Positions 33,782 through 42,433 of a stretch of 64,000 nucleotides of DNA are shown here, piece after piece. The translations under genes were made by a program, and so were the position numbers. Where the stretch lies: contig NZ_FLSP01000025.1 of NCBI RefSeq assembly GCF_900091315.1, positions 1-64,000 on the forward strand. Reading direction: 5' to 3'. The notes under the pieces are model-generated. The model was given only the letters and a program-made list of their open reading frames with translations. It was not told the origin of the DNA and ran no database searches. Positions within the stretch are counted from its first letter, which is position 1. Every line of letters starts with the position of its first letter. Source of the stretch: Streptomyces sp. DI166. GTDB lineage: Bacteria; Actinomycetota; Actinomycetes; Streptomycetales; Streptomycetaceae.

Positions 33782-35170
33782 ATGGCCCGTGAACGTAACG
33801 TCGCCCTCGCCGCACTTCTGCGCGAAGCAGGCTGGTCTCAGGCACAAGCAGCCGCCGCGGTGGCCCGCGTGGCCGCTGAGAGTGGCGTGCGCGAACTCGA
33901 CGCGATCTCTCGCTCGCACATCGCCATGTGGGTCCAGGGCACAAAGCCCAGCGGCAGAGCACCGCATATCCTGCGCGAGACGCTGTCCCGCAGACTCGGC
34001 CGCCGCCTCTCCCTGGCCGATCTCGGGCTGGAAGAAGAGCCGACAGGCACGACCGACAGCGGTTCCGACTGGAGCCTCGACCCTCTGACCGCACTGGCCG
34101 AGCTGGGAAGCGACGATCTCGACATGCACCGACGCAAGCTGCTGGCCACCGCCGCCTACTCCGCGGCCGGCCTTGCCCTGCCCACTACCTCGTGGTGGGC
34201 AGCCGCCCCCGCTGCAGCGGCGAACCGCCGACCGGCCTCCTCGCGCTCGGTGACCCAGGCGGACATCGACGACGTCCGCGACCTCACGGTCTACTACTCC
34301 GCGCGCGACCAGCAGCGAGGCGGCGCATCCGGCCGCAAGGCCCTCGCCAGCCACCTGCTCGACAGTGCGGTACCGCTGCTCGACGGCCGATTCCGCACAG
34401 ATCAGCTCCGCCGCGACACGTACTCCGCCGTGGCGGAGATGACCTACCTCGCCGGTTGGATGGCCTTCGACGCCAGCGAACACCGCACTGCCCAGCGCTA
34501 CCTCACCATTGCCGCCCGCATCGCGGCGGAAGCCGGAGACGGACCGCTCGGTGGTCACGTCCTGCGCGCCCTCGCCCACCAGGCCGTGGACCTCGGGCAT
34601 CCACGCCGGGCACTGGCCCTGGCCGACGCCTCGATGTCCCGCGACCGCTACGGCCAGGCCAGCCATCGTGAAAAGGCGCTGCTGGCGATCGTCCATGCAC
34701 GCGCCCTCGCGTCCGACGGCGAACGGGCCGGCACCCTCGCGGCCATTAGCCGCGCGGAGCGGGACCTCGCCCGCGCCGACGCCACCGAGGCACCGGCCCG
34801 CGTCGGCTTCTTCCAGGAAGCCTCCCTCGCCCACGAGACGGCCTGCGCCCTGCGCGACATGGGCCAGCCTCGGGACGCGGAGATCCACTTCAAGCGCAGC
34901 GTGGCCACGCGCCGACGCCAGCAGTTCGCCCGTACCCACAGCGTGACGCTCGGCTACCTCGGCGCGGTGCAGGTCCAACGGGGAAGCCTCGACGAGGCAT
35001 GCGCCACCTGGAACGAAGCACTGGACGCCATGACGGGCGTCCACTCCGGCCGGGCGCGTGACGTCATCGTCCGCATCCAGAGCGACCTCTCGCCCGTCCG
35101 GCAACGCGGAGGCCGCAACGTCACCGAACTGGACCGCCGGGCCCGCAGCATGCTGCGGGCCATAGGCTGA
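33782..35170 (+). CDS. HTH-TPR regulator of Streptomyces type
   Basis: A 462-residue protein. The N terminus (about 5-80) forms a helix-turn-helix-like region (LREAGWSQAQAAAAVARVAA, then ISRSHIAMWVQGTKPSGRAP). A segment RRKLLATAAYSAAGLALP (about 118-135), often miscalled a Tat signal, follows. The remainder is a TPR-type helical array with repeated AxRYLxIAARIAxEAGD and AHETACALRDMGQPRDAEIH patterns. Proteins of this architecture are orphan regulators in Streptomyces. The ATG at 33782 has GAGGGG 6 bases upstream. It faces away from the DUF6415-like gene. Confidence 0.7.
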   Translation: MARERNVALAALLREAGWSQAQAAAAVARVAAESGVRELDAISRSHIAMWVQGTKPSGRAPHILRETLSRRLGRRLSLADLGLEEEPTGTTDSGSDWSLDPLTALAELGSDDLDMHRRKLLATAAYSAAGLALPTTSWWAAAPAAAANRRPASSRSVTQADIDDVRDLTVYYSARDQQRGGASGRKALASHLLDSAVPLLDGRFRTDQLRRDTYSAVAEMTYLAGWMAFDASEHRTAQRYLTIAARIAAEAGDGPLGGHVLRALAHQAVDLGHPRRALALADASMSRDRYGQASHREKALLAIVHARALASDGERAGTLAAISRAERDLARADATEAPARVGFFQEASLAHETACALRDMGQPRDAEIHFKRSVATRRRQQFARTHSVTLGYLGAVQVQRGSLDEACATWNEALDAMTGVHSGRARDVIVRIQSDLSPVRQRGGRNVTELDRRARSMLRAIG

Positions 35171-35242
35171 TCGCGACACGAACGTTCGATGCCCGGCGAC
35201 AGCCCGCAGACCAGTATCTCGCAAGGAGAGGAGCCGATACCG

Positions 35243-35740
35243 GTGACGACGTACGAGGTCGGATCGATCGCAACGGTCGTCGGCGGCCACACCTACGTTC
35301 AGGACGACTACCAGGGCGGGGTCCAGTCGGTGATCCGAGTCAACGAGGCATACCCCCTGGAAACGCTGCAAGGTATCGACGAGTTCTCCCACCTGACGGT
35401 GACGTGGCGCTTCCACCTGGCGCATCCCGAGGACGTCCAGCTCCACGCCCGTAGCCCCAGGGGCAACGCGCAGTGGCCGGCGACCGGAACGTTCGTCCAT
35501 CGAAACCATCGGCGCCCAAACCAGTTGGCTGTCAGCTACCCGAGGCTGTTGGGTGTGGACGGCCGCGACCTTCTGGTGACCGATCTCGACGCAGTCGACG
35601 GGACGCCAGTGGTTGACCTGGCCCCCTACTTCCAGGAGATGGGGCCCCGAGGCTCCGTCCGCCAGCCGACCTGGCCGGGCGAGATGCTCGTCGACTACTG
35701 GCGCGACGCAGCGGAGCGCCCGGGGCCAGGCTTGCCGTAA
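35243..35740 (+). CDS. TrmO/TsaA-like tRNA methyltransferase family protein
   Basis: A 165-residue protein of the UPF0066/TrmO fold: VGSIATVVGG at the N terminus, LETLQGIDEFSHLTVTWRFH in the centre, ATGTFVHRNHRRPNQLAVSY and VTDLDAVDGTPVVDLAPYF towards the end. These correspond to the family pattern of DEFSHL, RPNxI and DGTPvLDiKPY. TrmO uses SAM to methylate N6-threonylcarbamoyladenosine in tRNA. I chose GTG 35243, which has AAGGAGAGGAG upstream and matches the family N terminus, over the ATG at 35189. As a mobile-element copy it may be a paralogue with another substrate. Confidence 0.75.
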   Translation: MTTYEVGSIATVVGGHTYVQDDYQGGVQSVIRVNEAYPLETLQGIDEFSHLTVTWRFHLAHPEDVQLHARSPRGNAQWPATGTFVHRNHRRPNQLAVSYPRLLGVDGRDLLVTDLDAVDGTPVVDLAPYFQEMGPRGSVRQPTWPGEMLVDYWRDAAERPGPGLP

Positions 35741-35772
35741 CTCCTCGACGCTGGAGTCCCTGCAGGCATACA

Positions 35773-35976
35773 TCAAGCCCTGCCCGCGGGGATACGGGAG
35801 GTAGACCAGGAAGTATGAGCGTCCTCGCTAACGTCTCCCTCCCGAAAGAGGTTGCGTGCGAGGGCAGGGCCCCAACCCGAAGCCGCTTTCGATGTTTCCG
35901 AACTCAGCGTCGCTGGCGATGAACCGCCGTCGGCCTTTGCGTCGGCCCTGGGGAACGGCGGCGATTGCCGGCACAT
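35773..35976 (-). CDS. Possible small protein
   Basis: A 67-codon frame from ATG 35976 with GAAGGGA about 9 bases upstream follows the HATPase gene on the same strand. Composition is Ser/Ala-rich with no recognised motif. It fills most of the 280-base gap at 35741-36020; evidence for expression is weak. Confidence 0.25.
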   Translation of the reverse strand: MCRQSPPFPRADAKADGGSSPATLSSETSKAASGWGPALARNLFREGDVSEDAHTSWSTSRIPAGRA

Positions 35977-36020
35977 GGTGGTGGTCCCTTCGGGTTTCGT
36001 GAGAGGCAGGGAAACCGCGA

Positions 36021-36482
36021 CTAAGCGGAGTGCAGGATCGTGGCCCAAACGTCTTTGCCGTGAGCAGTAGACGAGCAGCCGTATCTGTCGCTGAGCTTCT
36101 TGATCAGCATCAGGCCGCGACCGCCCTCGTCGTTGTCGCCAGTCGAGACGGGGGCTGGGAGCCAGGGGTGCGGGTCACTGACGCACAGGAAGACCCCGTC
36201 GGGGGTGCGGGTGAGGACGACCTTCACTGGAACCGAGGACTCATCCTCCTTGCGGGCGTGCTGGAAGGCATTCGTCAGTAGTTCGGACGCGGTGAGAGTG
36301 ACCCGCCAGTCGAGTTCGGTCAGGCCCCACAGATGTAGGCACGCACTGACGAGGTCACGCACGCCCGAGACGGCAGCGGCTGTCAGAGCGACGTCGATTT
36401 CGCATGCTCCGGAACTCGTCCGGACCGCAGCGCTTGTGCCTTCCGTAGCAGGCTGCTGAGCCTCCATCAGGTGTGCCTTCAC
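36021..36482 (-). CDS. HATPase_c (anti-sigma/RsbW-like) ATP-binding protein
   Basis: A 153-residue protein with a GHKL ATPase fold: N-box ELLTNAFQHARK, a G1-like VSDPHPWLP and GGRGLMLIKKLSDRYG as the G2/G3 region. Streptomyces encodes many such stand-alone proteins that act like anti-sigma serine kinases. GTG 36482 has GAGGGA 6 bases upstream; in-frame codons further upstream overlap the divergent promoter. It is transcribed away from the HTH-TPR regulator at 36641, a common divergent pair in Streptomyces. Confidence 0.75.
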   Translation of the reverse strand: MKAHLMEAQQPATEGTSAAVRTSSGACEIDVALTAAAVSGVRDLVSACLHLWGLTELDWRVTLTASELLTNAFQHARKEDESSVPVKVVLTRTPDGVFLCVSDPHPWLPAPVSTGDNDEGGRGLMLIKKLSDRYGCSSTAHGKDVWATILHSA

Positions 36483-36640
36483 GGGGAGTCCCTCGTTCGA
36501 CGAAATCTCTCCAACCGGCGCCGGATGCGGTGTGTACTGGGGTGGCGGCCGTGAGCAACCATTGAGCCAGGCCGACAGAACTGCGTGTAGATCTTGATTC
36601 GGAAACCTCGATCTTCCGTTTCGCGAGCGAGGAACAGCCC

Positions 36641-38044
36641 ATGCCAAGACCCGAGAAGCAGTTGACCCCAGACGCGTCTCCGCGTGACTGGTTCGGTCAT
36701 GAACTGCGGACCTGGCGCAAGAAGCGCGGCCCTCTCACGCACGCCGAGTTGGGTGCGAAAGTGCAGGTCAGCGGTTCACTCATTGAGAAGATCGAGAAGG
36801 GGACTGCTACCTGCTCGAAGGACTTGGCTGAGCGCTTGGACGAGGTCCTGCAGACGGGCGGAGTCCTCACCCGGGCGTGGGGGATGGTGTTCGGGCAAAC
36901 GGAAAAACCCCGCCCCGAAACGGAAAGTGCACCCCCTGGCAGGGCGGAGACGTCGGTTCAGATCCATGAAGGCCGCATCCTGGGCAGAGGTAGTACAACA
37001 CCTCCAAGCGGGAGCCTTGCCTCTGTGGACCGTCGCGCCTTCCTCGCCACGAGCGGCCTTGCCGCCATCGCCCCCATAGACCTCGTCCAGCTCGTGACCC
37101 CAGCCGCCCCCCGGGAGATCCCGACTCAGATCCGCCCGCGCGAGATCAGGCAGCTGAAGTCGCTGGCCGATGTCATCCATCGCCAAGACAACGAGTACGG
37201 AGGCGGCGGCGCGGTGCGAGAACTCGCCCGCGGTGCCATCATGTGGGGCGCCTCCCTGCTGCCGGTGCCCTGCCCCGAGCCCCTGCGGCCTGAACTCCTA
37301 GCCTCTGTAGCCCGGCTAGGGATCGTCGTCGGCGCCTCGCAGTTCGACGCGTACGCCCACGACGATGCCCGAGTCAGCTTCCGGCTAGCCGCTGAGTGCG
37401 CGGAAGAAGCCGGGGAGTGGCACCTGCGCGCCAAGACGTACTCGTTCATGGCCCGGCAGGAAATCTGGGTGGGAGATCCGGATACTGGCCTAACCCACGC
37501 AGAGAAGGGTCTGGTGCGCTCCGACCGACTCACCGCGACCGAGCGTGCCATGCTGCACACCGCACGCGCCCGCGCCTTCGGCAAGATGCGCGACGTAGCC
37601 AACACCCTGCGCGCGGTCGGAGAAGCCGACGCCGCGTTCGAACAGTCCGACCCGGCACAGGATCCGCCGTGGATGGCCTACTACGACTACGCCCAGCACC
37701 ACGGCGACACCGCCCACGCGCTGTTCGATCTCGCGGTCCACGCGAACCAGGACCCCGGGCAGGCGGCCCGCCGCTTCGAAATCGCGGTGAAAGGCCACGG
37801 CAACGCCTTCGCCCGCTCGCGCGCCATCTCCGAGACAAAACTCGCTTCCCTGGTCATGGCCAAGGGCGACGATCCGCGGCACGCGGTCGTGCTCGGCCAC
37901 CGAGCACTGGACGACGTCGGCAAGCTGACCTCCTGCCGGGCCGCCGATGACCTGCGGGAACTCGCCCGGTTCGCAGGCCGTCACCGGCAGCTCCCCGAGG
38001 CCAGCGACCTGCGCGAACGCATCGCGGCTACGGTGCAGGCGTGA
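36641..38044 (+). CDS. XRE-type HTH regulator with TPR domain
   Basis: A 467-residue protein. Residues about 15-70 are a Cro/C1 HTH (FGHELRTWRKKRGPLTHAEL, then VSGSLIEKIEKGTATCSKDL AERLDEVL). A linker with VDRRAFLATSGLAAIAPIDL follows, and then a TPR-like helical half (about 170-460) with repeats such as HLRAKTYSFMARQEIWVGDP and TAHALFDLAVHANQDPGQAA. It overlaps the phosphotransferase gene by four bases (GTGA), so the two are coupled. It probably controls that gene and the divergent HATPase gene. Confidence 0.8.
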   Translation: MPRPEKQLTPDASPRDWFGHELRTWRKKRGPLTHAELGAKVQVSGSLIEKIEKGTATCSKDLAERLDEVLQTGGVLTRAWGMVFGQTEKPRPETESAPPGRAETSVQIHEGRILGRGSTTPPSGSLASVDRRAFLATSGLAAIAPIDLVQLVTPAAPREIPTQIRPREIRQLKSLADVIHRQDNEYGGGGAVRELARGAIMWGASLLPVPCPEPLRPELLASVARLGIVVGASQFDAYAHDDARVSFRLAAECAEEAGEWHLRAKTYSFMARQEIWVGDPDTGLTHAEKGLVRSDRLTATERAMLHTARARAFGKMRDVANTLRAVGEADAAFEQSDPAQDPPWMAYYDYAQHHGDTAHALFDLAVHANQDPGQAARRFEIAVKGHGNAFARSRAISETKLASLVMAKGDDPRHAVVLGHRALDDVGKLTSCRAADDLRELARFAGRHRQLPEASDLRERIAATVQA

Positions 38045-38922
38045 CCACTTCGCCCACGCCCACCCAAGCCGTACTTGAGGAGGCGTGCCTCGCCGCCGGC
38101 CTCGACGCGACCAACGCCCAACCGATACGGATCGCCGAGAACGCCATATGGCGTCTGCCCGGGGGGGTGGTGGTGCGCATCGCTCGGCCCGGCCAGTCCG
38201 CCGCCGCAACGCGCGAGGTTCAGGTCGCCCGCTGGCTGGCCGCCCAGGGCGTGCCCGCCGTACGCGCCCTTGACCTGCGGCAGCCGGTAGCAGCCAGCGG
38301 GCACCCGGTGACCTTCTGGCTAGAGCTGCCGCCACATGAAATCGGAACCGTCACCGACGTCGTCGTGCTCCTCAAGCAACTGCACGCCCTGCCAAAACCA
38401 GACTTGCCACTGGGTGAGCTAGACCCGTTCGTCCGGTTGGTTGAGCGTATCGACGCAGCGAGCACAATTTCTGACGATGACCGGCAGTGGCTGAACGGCC
38501 GGCTTGAAGATCTCAAGCAGCAATGGGCTTCGAGGCCGGAGGGCCTTCCCGAGTGCGTAGTCCACGGGGATGCATGGGTCGGCAACGTGGCGCGCACGGA
38601 GGCCGGCCCGTTGTTGATGGACTTCGAGCGCGCTTCGTTTGGCCCGCCGGAGTGGGATCTCGTGTCGACCGCGGTGAAGCTCACGACGACCGGTGCGGTG
38701 TCTGCAGAGGAGTACGCCGCGTTCTGCGAGACCTACGGCGTTGACGTCACGGAGTGGGAAGGGTATGAGCTCCTCGCTGGTGCACGCGAGTTGCGTATGG
38801 CGACGTACGCCGCGCAGCACGCTGCCAGCCGGCCGGAGTGGAGGCGCGAGGCGCAATACCGCATTGACTGCTTGCGCGGCCGGGCCGGGGCACCGCCGTG
38901 GCGATGGAAGGGGATCATGTAG
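38041..38922 (+). CDS. Aminoglycoside-phosphotransferase-fold kinase
   Basis: A 293-residue APH-family kinase. The catalytic loop is H175-G-D177 in VVHGDAWVGNV, and the metal-binding Asp194 lies in LLMDFERASFGPPEWDL. The N-lobe has VVVRIARPG for the ATP-binding strand. The substrate is not predictable; small alcohols, choline-like compounds and antibiotics are all possible. It is coupled to the upstream HTH-TPR regulator by a GTGA overlap. In Streptomyces such pairs are common and not necessarily resistance genes. Confidence 0.8.
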   Translation: MTTSPTPTQAVLEEACLAAGLDATNAQPIRIAENAIWRLPGGVVVRIARPGQSAAATREVQVARWLAAQGVPAVRALDLRQPVAASGHPVTFWLELPPHEIGTVTDVVVLLKQLHALPKPDLPLGELDPFVRLVERIDAASTISDDDRQWLNGRLEDLKQQWASRPEGLPECVVHGDAWVGNVARTEAGPLLMDFERASFGPPEWDLVSTAVKLTTTGAVSAEEYAAFCETYGVDVTEWEGYELLAGARELRMATYAAQHAASRPEWRREAQYRIDCLRGRAGAPPWRWKGIM

Positions 38923-39187
38923 CCAACGACCGGCCTCACTAACGGAATTATGCGACGGGTGAATACGGCGATTCGAAGCGCATGCCTGGTATTGGTCGGG
39001 GCTGGGCACCATCACCAGAGCCCCTTGAACACCCTCTGTCGTTGAATAGCGGAGAGGGTGGCCCGGTACCGGCTGAAAGGGCCACGTGGAGGGGACCACC
39101 CGCGTCACGGCGGTAAAGGAAGACCAGCTAGTGCAGCGTAACCTCAGTATCTGCTGGCCACGCCCAGTGACCCACGGTGCGCAATGA
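38923..39187. other. Intergenic stretch with no supported gene
   Basis: The bases between the phosphotransferase gene and the terminator at 39188 hold no convincing frame, and G+C is slightly lower than around it. It must contain the 3' untranslated region of the phosphotransferase gene. Nothing else was identified. Confidence 0.4.
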
Positions 39188-39213
39188 CCCGGCCAACCTC
39201 ACACGTTGCCGGG
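39188..39213 (-). terminator. Hairpin downstream of the hypothetical gene at 39225
   Basis: CCCGGCCAAC pairs with GTTGCCGGG with one bulged C and a 7-base loop, 12 bases beyond the minus-strand gene's stop. Confidence 0.5.
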
Positions 39214-39224
39214 CCGGATGAAAC

Positions 39225-39743
39225 CTACGCCTTATCTCCGAGGTCGTCCTGGTCGTCGTCGATGTCCTCGATAAGTCTGGGGCCGCGACCGTCGTTCTCA
39301 TACACACGGCGCTCCCAGGCGGCGCGGAAGGCAGGCAGGTGCTCCTCATCGAGGTAGTAGCCAGCCGTCTTCGACCAACCCTTCTGCGGGTCCGGCGTCG
39401 TCGGGCGCACCGGGTTCGGGATGTCCGGAGACCACCAACCCTCCTTCGCGCCCCGCTTGATGGCCTTCGTCAGAGCAGCTGACGGCCCGCGAAGCGAGTT
39501 CTGCCCCCACTTCTCGCGATAGGCGTAGGCGTCCAGCCAGCCGTCTCCCTGCACCAGCTGGCTCATGAACAGCTGTACGCGGGTGTTGGTGTGGCGCAGC
39601 AGCCGGTATGCGCGGTCGGCCGTCCATACGGTGTCCGGCGCTTCTTGCGTGGCGACCGTTACGCCCTCGGCTCCGGCGAACATCGCCAGCACCTCGCGGG
39701 CAAAGTCCTCGGTCGCGTCCTGCACGTGGATGGTCAGGTCCAT
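39225..39743 (-). CDS. Hypothetical protein
   Basis: A 172-residue acidic protein with a helix-rich, possibly winged-helix-like core (DRAYRLLRHTNTRVQLFMSQ, then LRGPSAALTKAIKRGAKEGW) and an Asp-rich C terminus (IDDDQDDLGDK). The ATG follows GAGGGGGGCGG. A DNA-binding or antitoxin-like function is conceivable from the basic helix. I do not recognise the family. It stands alone, with a terminator after it and a remnant-rich region upstream. Confidence 0.6.
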   Translation of the reverse strand: MDLTIHVQDATEDFAREVLAMFAGAEGVTVATQEAPDTVWTADRAYRLLRHTNTRVQLFMSQLVQGDGWLDAYAYREKWGQNSLRGPSAALTKAIKRGAKEGWWSPDIPNPVRPTTPDPQKGWSKTAGYYLDEEHLPAFRAAWERRVYENDGRGPRLIEDIDDDQDDLGDKA

Positions 39744-40040
39744 CCGCCCCCCTCAGAGAAACAACCACAGAATGGTCTCGGTTCGACCTGACTGACAGGC
39801 TGGCACATGGCGCCATGTCAGACAATGTCGATTCTAAGGTTATTCAAGCTCAATCATCCCGGATCCGACGTCGAACGCACCGTCAGGCAGCCACAGAGCC
39901 GTATGTCTGGTCTGAGTCGTTCGGTTCGCTCCAGGAGCAGACCGACGCCGAAGCCCGCGCCCGGCGAGCGGACCGCGTCCGTCGGCGCCGCGCATCCGGG
40001 CAAGCAGTACGACAGCGGCCGGGCGCTGACGGCGCCGCGG

Positions 40041-40617
40041 TCAGCGGGCGCGGTTCCACCACTCGGCGGCACTCAGCACCAGTACCTTCTGCTCCAGAGC
40101 CTCGGCCGCCGTGCCGCTCTTGACGCGCATGCGGAGAACCAAGCCGAGTACTACGCCGAGCACGACGCCGAGTGCGAGGCCGAGATGCGGTCCGCCATGG
40201 ACTACTGAAGGCACCGCGGCGGCGGCCGCGCGCCGTCTGGGAGGATGTGAGGTCCTCAGCAGCTGGTGTCCGGGGCGGCTCCGCGACGGGCGACTGCCCA
40301 GGGTCTCGCAGCGCATCCGGGTCCTCGTCCTCGAAGAGGCGAAACACCTCGATGCGGCTCCACTCGTCGGACAGCCGGTACTGGTAGTAGATCGGCACGG
40401 GCAGAGCGTCGTTCGTGCCGGTGCGGATCCAGTGGCTCGCCAGGATGGCACCTGCCTCCAGGTAACCGAGAGCCAGGTCGAGATCGTCCTCGTGGGCACC
40501 TCCGAGGACAGCGATGCTGTTCCACTCTGACCGGCGCGGAGGCAGCCGGGTCATATCAAGCGCGTCATCCCCCGCGGCGTCCACGTCATCCACAAGCGCG
40601 TCGTCCATGGGAGCCAT
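40041..40617 (-). pseudogene. Probable frameshifted small membrane protein gene
   Basis: From ATG 40617 one frame encodes a well-formed acidic region (EWNSIAVLGGAHEDDLDLAL, then YYQYRLSDEWSRIEVFRLFE). A second frame takes over near 40230 with a single membrane helix (GLALGVVLGVVLGLVLRMR) and a sensible tail (AAEALEQKVLVLSAAEWWNR) ending at 40041. Without a frameshift, frame one loses coding character and runs on as Arg-rich noise. A frameshift at about 40215-40260 therefore probably separates two parts of one gene. Programmed frameshifting or two overlapping genes are alternatives. Confidence 0.45.
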
Positions 40618-41052
40618 GGTGGTGGTCCGGGCACCCGACACGCCCCGCATTTTCGACTCCTGTGTACTTCCCGCAGGGCTCGAACCGCAAGTTCGGCCGG
40701 CGCCGCGCTGGCAAGCGCTCCGACCAGGGGGCCGCCGCTTCGGAGCCCTCAGCATGCTTCGCGTCGACGAGGAGACCGCGTAACACTACTGGCCGGGCCA
40801 CCGCGTCGCCGCCCGCCATCTGCGGCAAGTCGGCAGGCACCCTAGGTCCTCGTGGTCCTGGCCCACTCCGAGAAGCAGGACGCCGGTCATGTCCTTGATT
40901 TCCGCGGCTGAGTGGCCCGCTGCGCCGAGGTTGGTCGGTACGCAGGCCCGGAGGCCGTGCGCGGTGACCTCATAGGCGACAAGTGAGCCAGGGACCGCGG
41001 AGCTTGACCGCGTGTCACGTAAGGAGAGGGATAACCGAGACCCTGCCCGCCG

Positions 41053-41230
41053 TGTCGGCCGACACCGACGTCGTCGACGCCGAGCTGGACTACAACGACC
41101 CACCGAACCTCCCAGGCGTCCCGGTCGACACCAAACAGCTCACTCCCGAGGCCAACGAGGTGATGGCCAAATCCCGCTGCGCCAGAACCCGCCGCACCTA
41201 CACCGAGCGCTGGAGGACATTCGCCTACGG
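41053..41230 (+). pseudogene. N-terminal remnant of a tyrosine recombinase
   Basis: A frame beginning at a GTG near 41053 reads an acidic leader and then LTPEANEVMAKSRCARTRRT YTERWRTFAYG. This matches the N-terminal SAM-like DNA-binding part of Streptomyces phage integrases. Coding sense is lost by about 41230, and no catalytic domain follows. It is a truncated second integrase, distinct from the intact one at 42.4 kb. Confidence 0.45.
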
Positions 41231-41559
41231 CAGACAAGAAAGATCACAGAAGCACTGGATAAGTGCGCGAGGGCATGTCAACGTACAACGTCCCGCAAAA
41301 ATCCAGGCCAGGCGGTGCCATTGCTCGGCTGCGATCACTTCTCCGAAACCACTCGGATGGGCGTCGCGAGGTTGGCCCGCTGGCATGGCTCCACCTTGGG
41401 AGGCCCGTCTGTCTGAGTCTGCTATCCGATGCGCTCGCTTCACTTCCCCGGTGCTCTTTGCCCTCGGCGGCCTGAACGCCTGGATCGGCCGAAAGGCCGG
41501 TGACTACCCTGCGGTCTCCACGGGACTCTGTCTCTCCGTCTGCGCGGCCGGCCTTTTCG

Positions 41560-41790
41560 GTGAAGACCTCCTACAGCGAGGCTACCGCGACGATCGTGTC
41601 GTCCTCGCGCACGTGGCACGGCATCCGGGTGCAACAACACGGCAAGCGTGCCCTCGGGGCTCGCGAGCGCCGCGTCACGGTGAATCTCGACCGGCTCGCG
41701 GACGGCGGTCTGCTAACGGTCGCCTCGGACGGCGCGCCCGTAGCCGCGCATTCGTACGCACTTCCCTCTGCCGGCGGGGAAGCCAGGTAG
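41560..41790 (+). CDS. Possible small protein or gene fragment
   Basis: A 76-residue frame from a GTG at 41560 has good third-position G/C and a sensible peptide (ATATIVSSSRTWHGIRVQQH, then RRVTVNLDRLADGGLLTVAS). There is no clear ribosome site and it lies in a decayed region, so it may be the 3' part of a lost gene. The flanking sequence 41230-41560 and 40618-41052 shows only scrambled fragments. Confidence 0.25.
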   Translation: MKTSYSEATATIVSSSRTWHGIRVQQHGKRALGARERRVTVNLDRLADGGLLTVASDGAPVAAHSYALPSAGGEAR

Positions 41791-41823
41791 GCGTTGGGCG
41801 CGTGACGCGGCGGGCAACATAGC

Positions 41824-41858
41824 CGACGATCGCCGGTTAGCCAAACCGGCGATCGTCG
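41824..41858. terminator. Perfect 15-bp stem hairpin before the excisionase/integrase genes
   Basis: CGACGATCGCCGGTT and AACCGGCGATCGTCG are perfectly complementary around a 5-base loop (AGCCA). It could end transcription of the decayed region or insulate the xis-int operon. Confidence 0.55.
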
Positions 41859-42072
41859 CGAACATGAAGGTGTTCGCTTTCGGCTGCGCTTGGCGGTGGA
41901 GTCGTGGCGGACGCGGGCGGCTTCGCGTTGCAAGAGGAGGCGCGGGGCAGCTCTGCTGCGGCGTATTGCCGTAGGCAGCGTGTGCCGCGCAGGTGGCCGT
42001 CCTGGCGCACTGCGCGAGGCGATGCTGCCGCGCCCCTGCCGCTCCTCGCTCTCCCCGCAAGGAAACCCTGCC

Positions 42073-42378
42073 ATGCACCGATCGGCGATACCGCCTGCCC
42101 CTGCAACTTCCGCCGTAGCCGTACGTACGGCCTTTCTGACCGTGAAAGACGCCGCCGATTACCTCGGCCTCTCACCTCACACCCTCTACGTCTGGCGCCA
42201 TCGTCGGCAGGGACCCCCGAGCTTCCGCATGGGCCCTCGTGGTCGCGTCATGTACCGGGTGGAAGCCCTCGACGCCTGGGTCCGCGAGCAGGAGCAGGCT
42301 GACTCCCGCTCCAACCCGGCCCTCAACCCGCTTAGTGCCCGGCCGCAGGAGCGTTCCGCCCGCATTACCGCTGCCTGA
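42073..42378 (+). CDS. xis: Excisionase-like HTH (MerR-type) protein
   Basis: A 101-residue protein with a MerR/excisionase-type winged HTH at about 20-75 (FLTVKDAADYLGLSPHTLYV, then WRHRRQGPPSFRMGPRGRVM). This is the standard form of AICE excisionases. The ATG at 42073 has AAGGAA 8 bases upstream; the longer in-frame extension upstream lacks coding character. It lies 55 bases before the integrase gene, the usual xis-int order, and directs excision together with the integrase. Confidence 0.85.
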   Translation: MHRSAIPPAPATSAVAVRTAFLTVKDAADYLGLSPHTLYVWRHRRQGPPSFRMGPRGRVMYRVEALDAWVREQEQADSRSNPALNPLSARPQERSARITAA

Positions 42379-42433
42379 CTGCTCCCAAGCGCCGTAGAAC
42401 GCCGTCGGCGCCCCCATTGCAAAGGAGTTTCAA

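Noticed and set aside
33095..35776. A 893-codon minus-strand frame
   Set aside because: Most is antisense to the HTH-TPR regulator and the TrmO-like gene; only the last 165 codons (from ATG 33592) look real and are annotated.
40675..40705. A tRNA-like GGTTCGAG (reverse strand) suggesting a tRNA attachment remnant
   Set aside because: The flanking bases do not pair as a T stem and no other tRNA arms are present.
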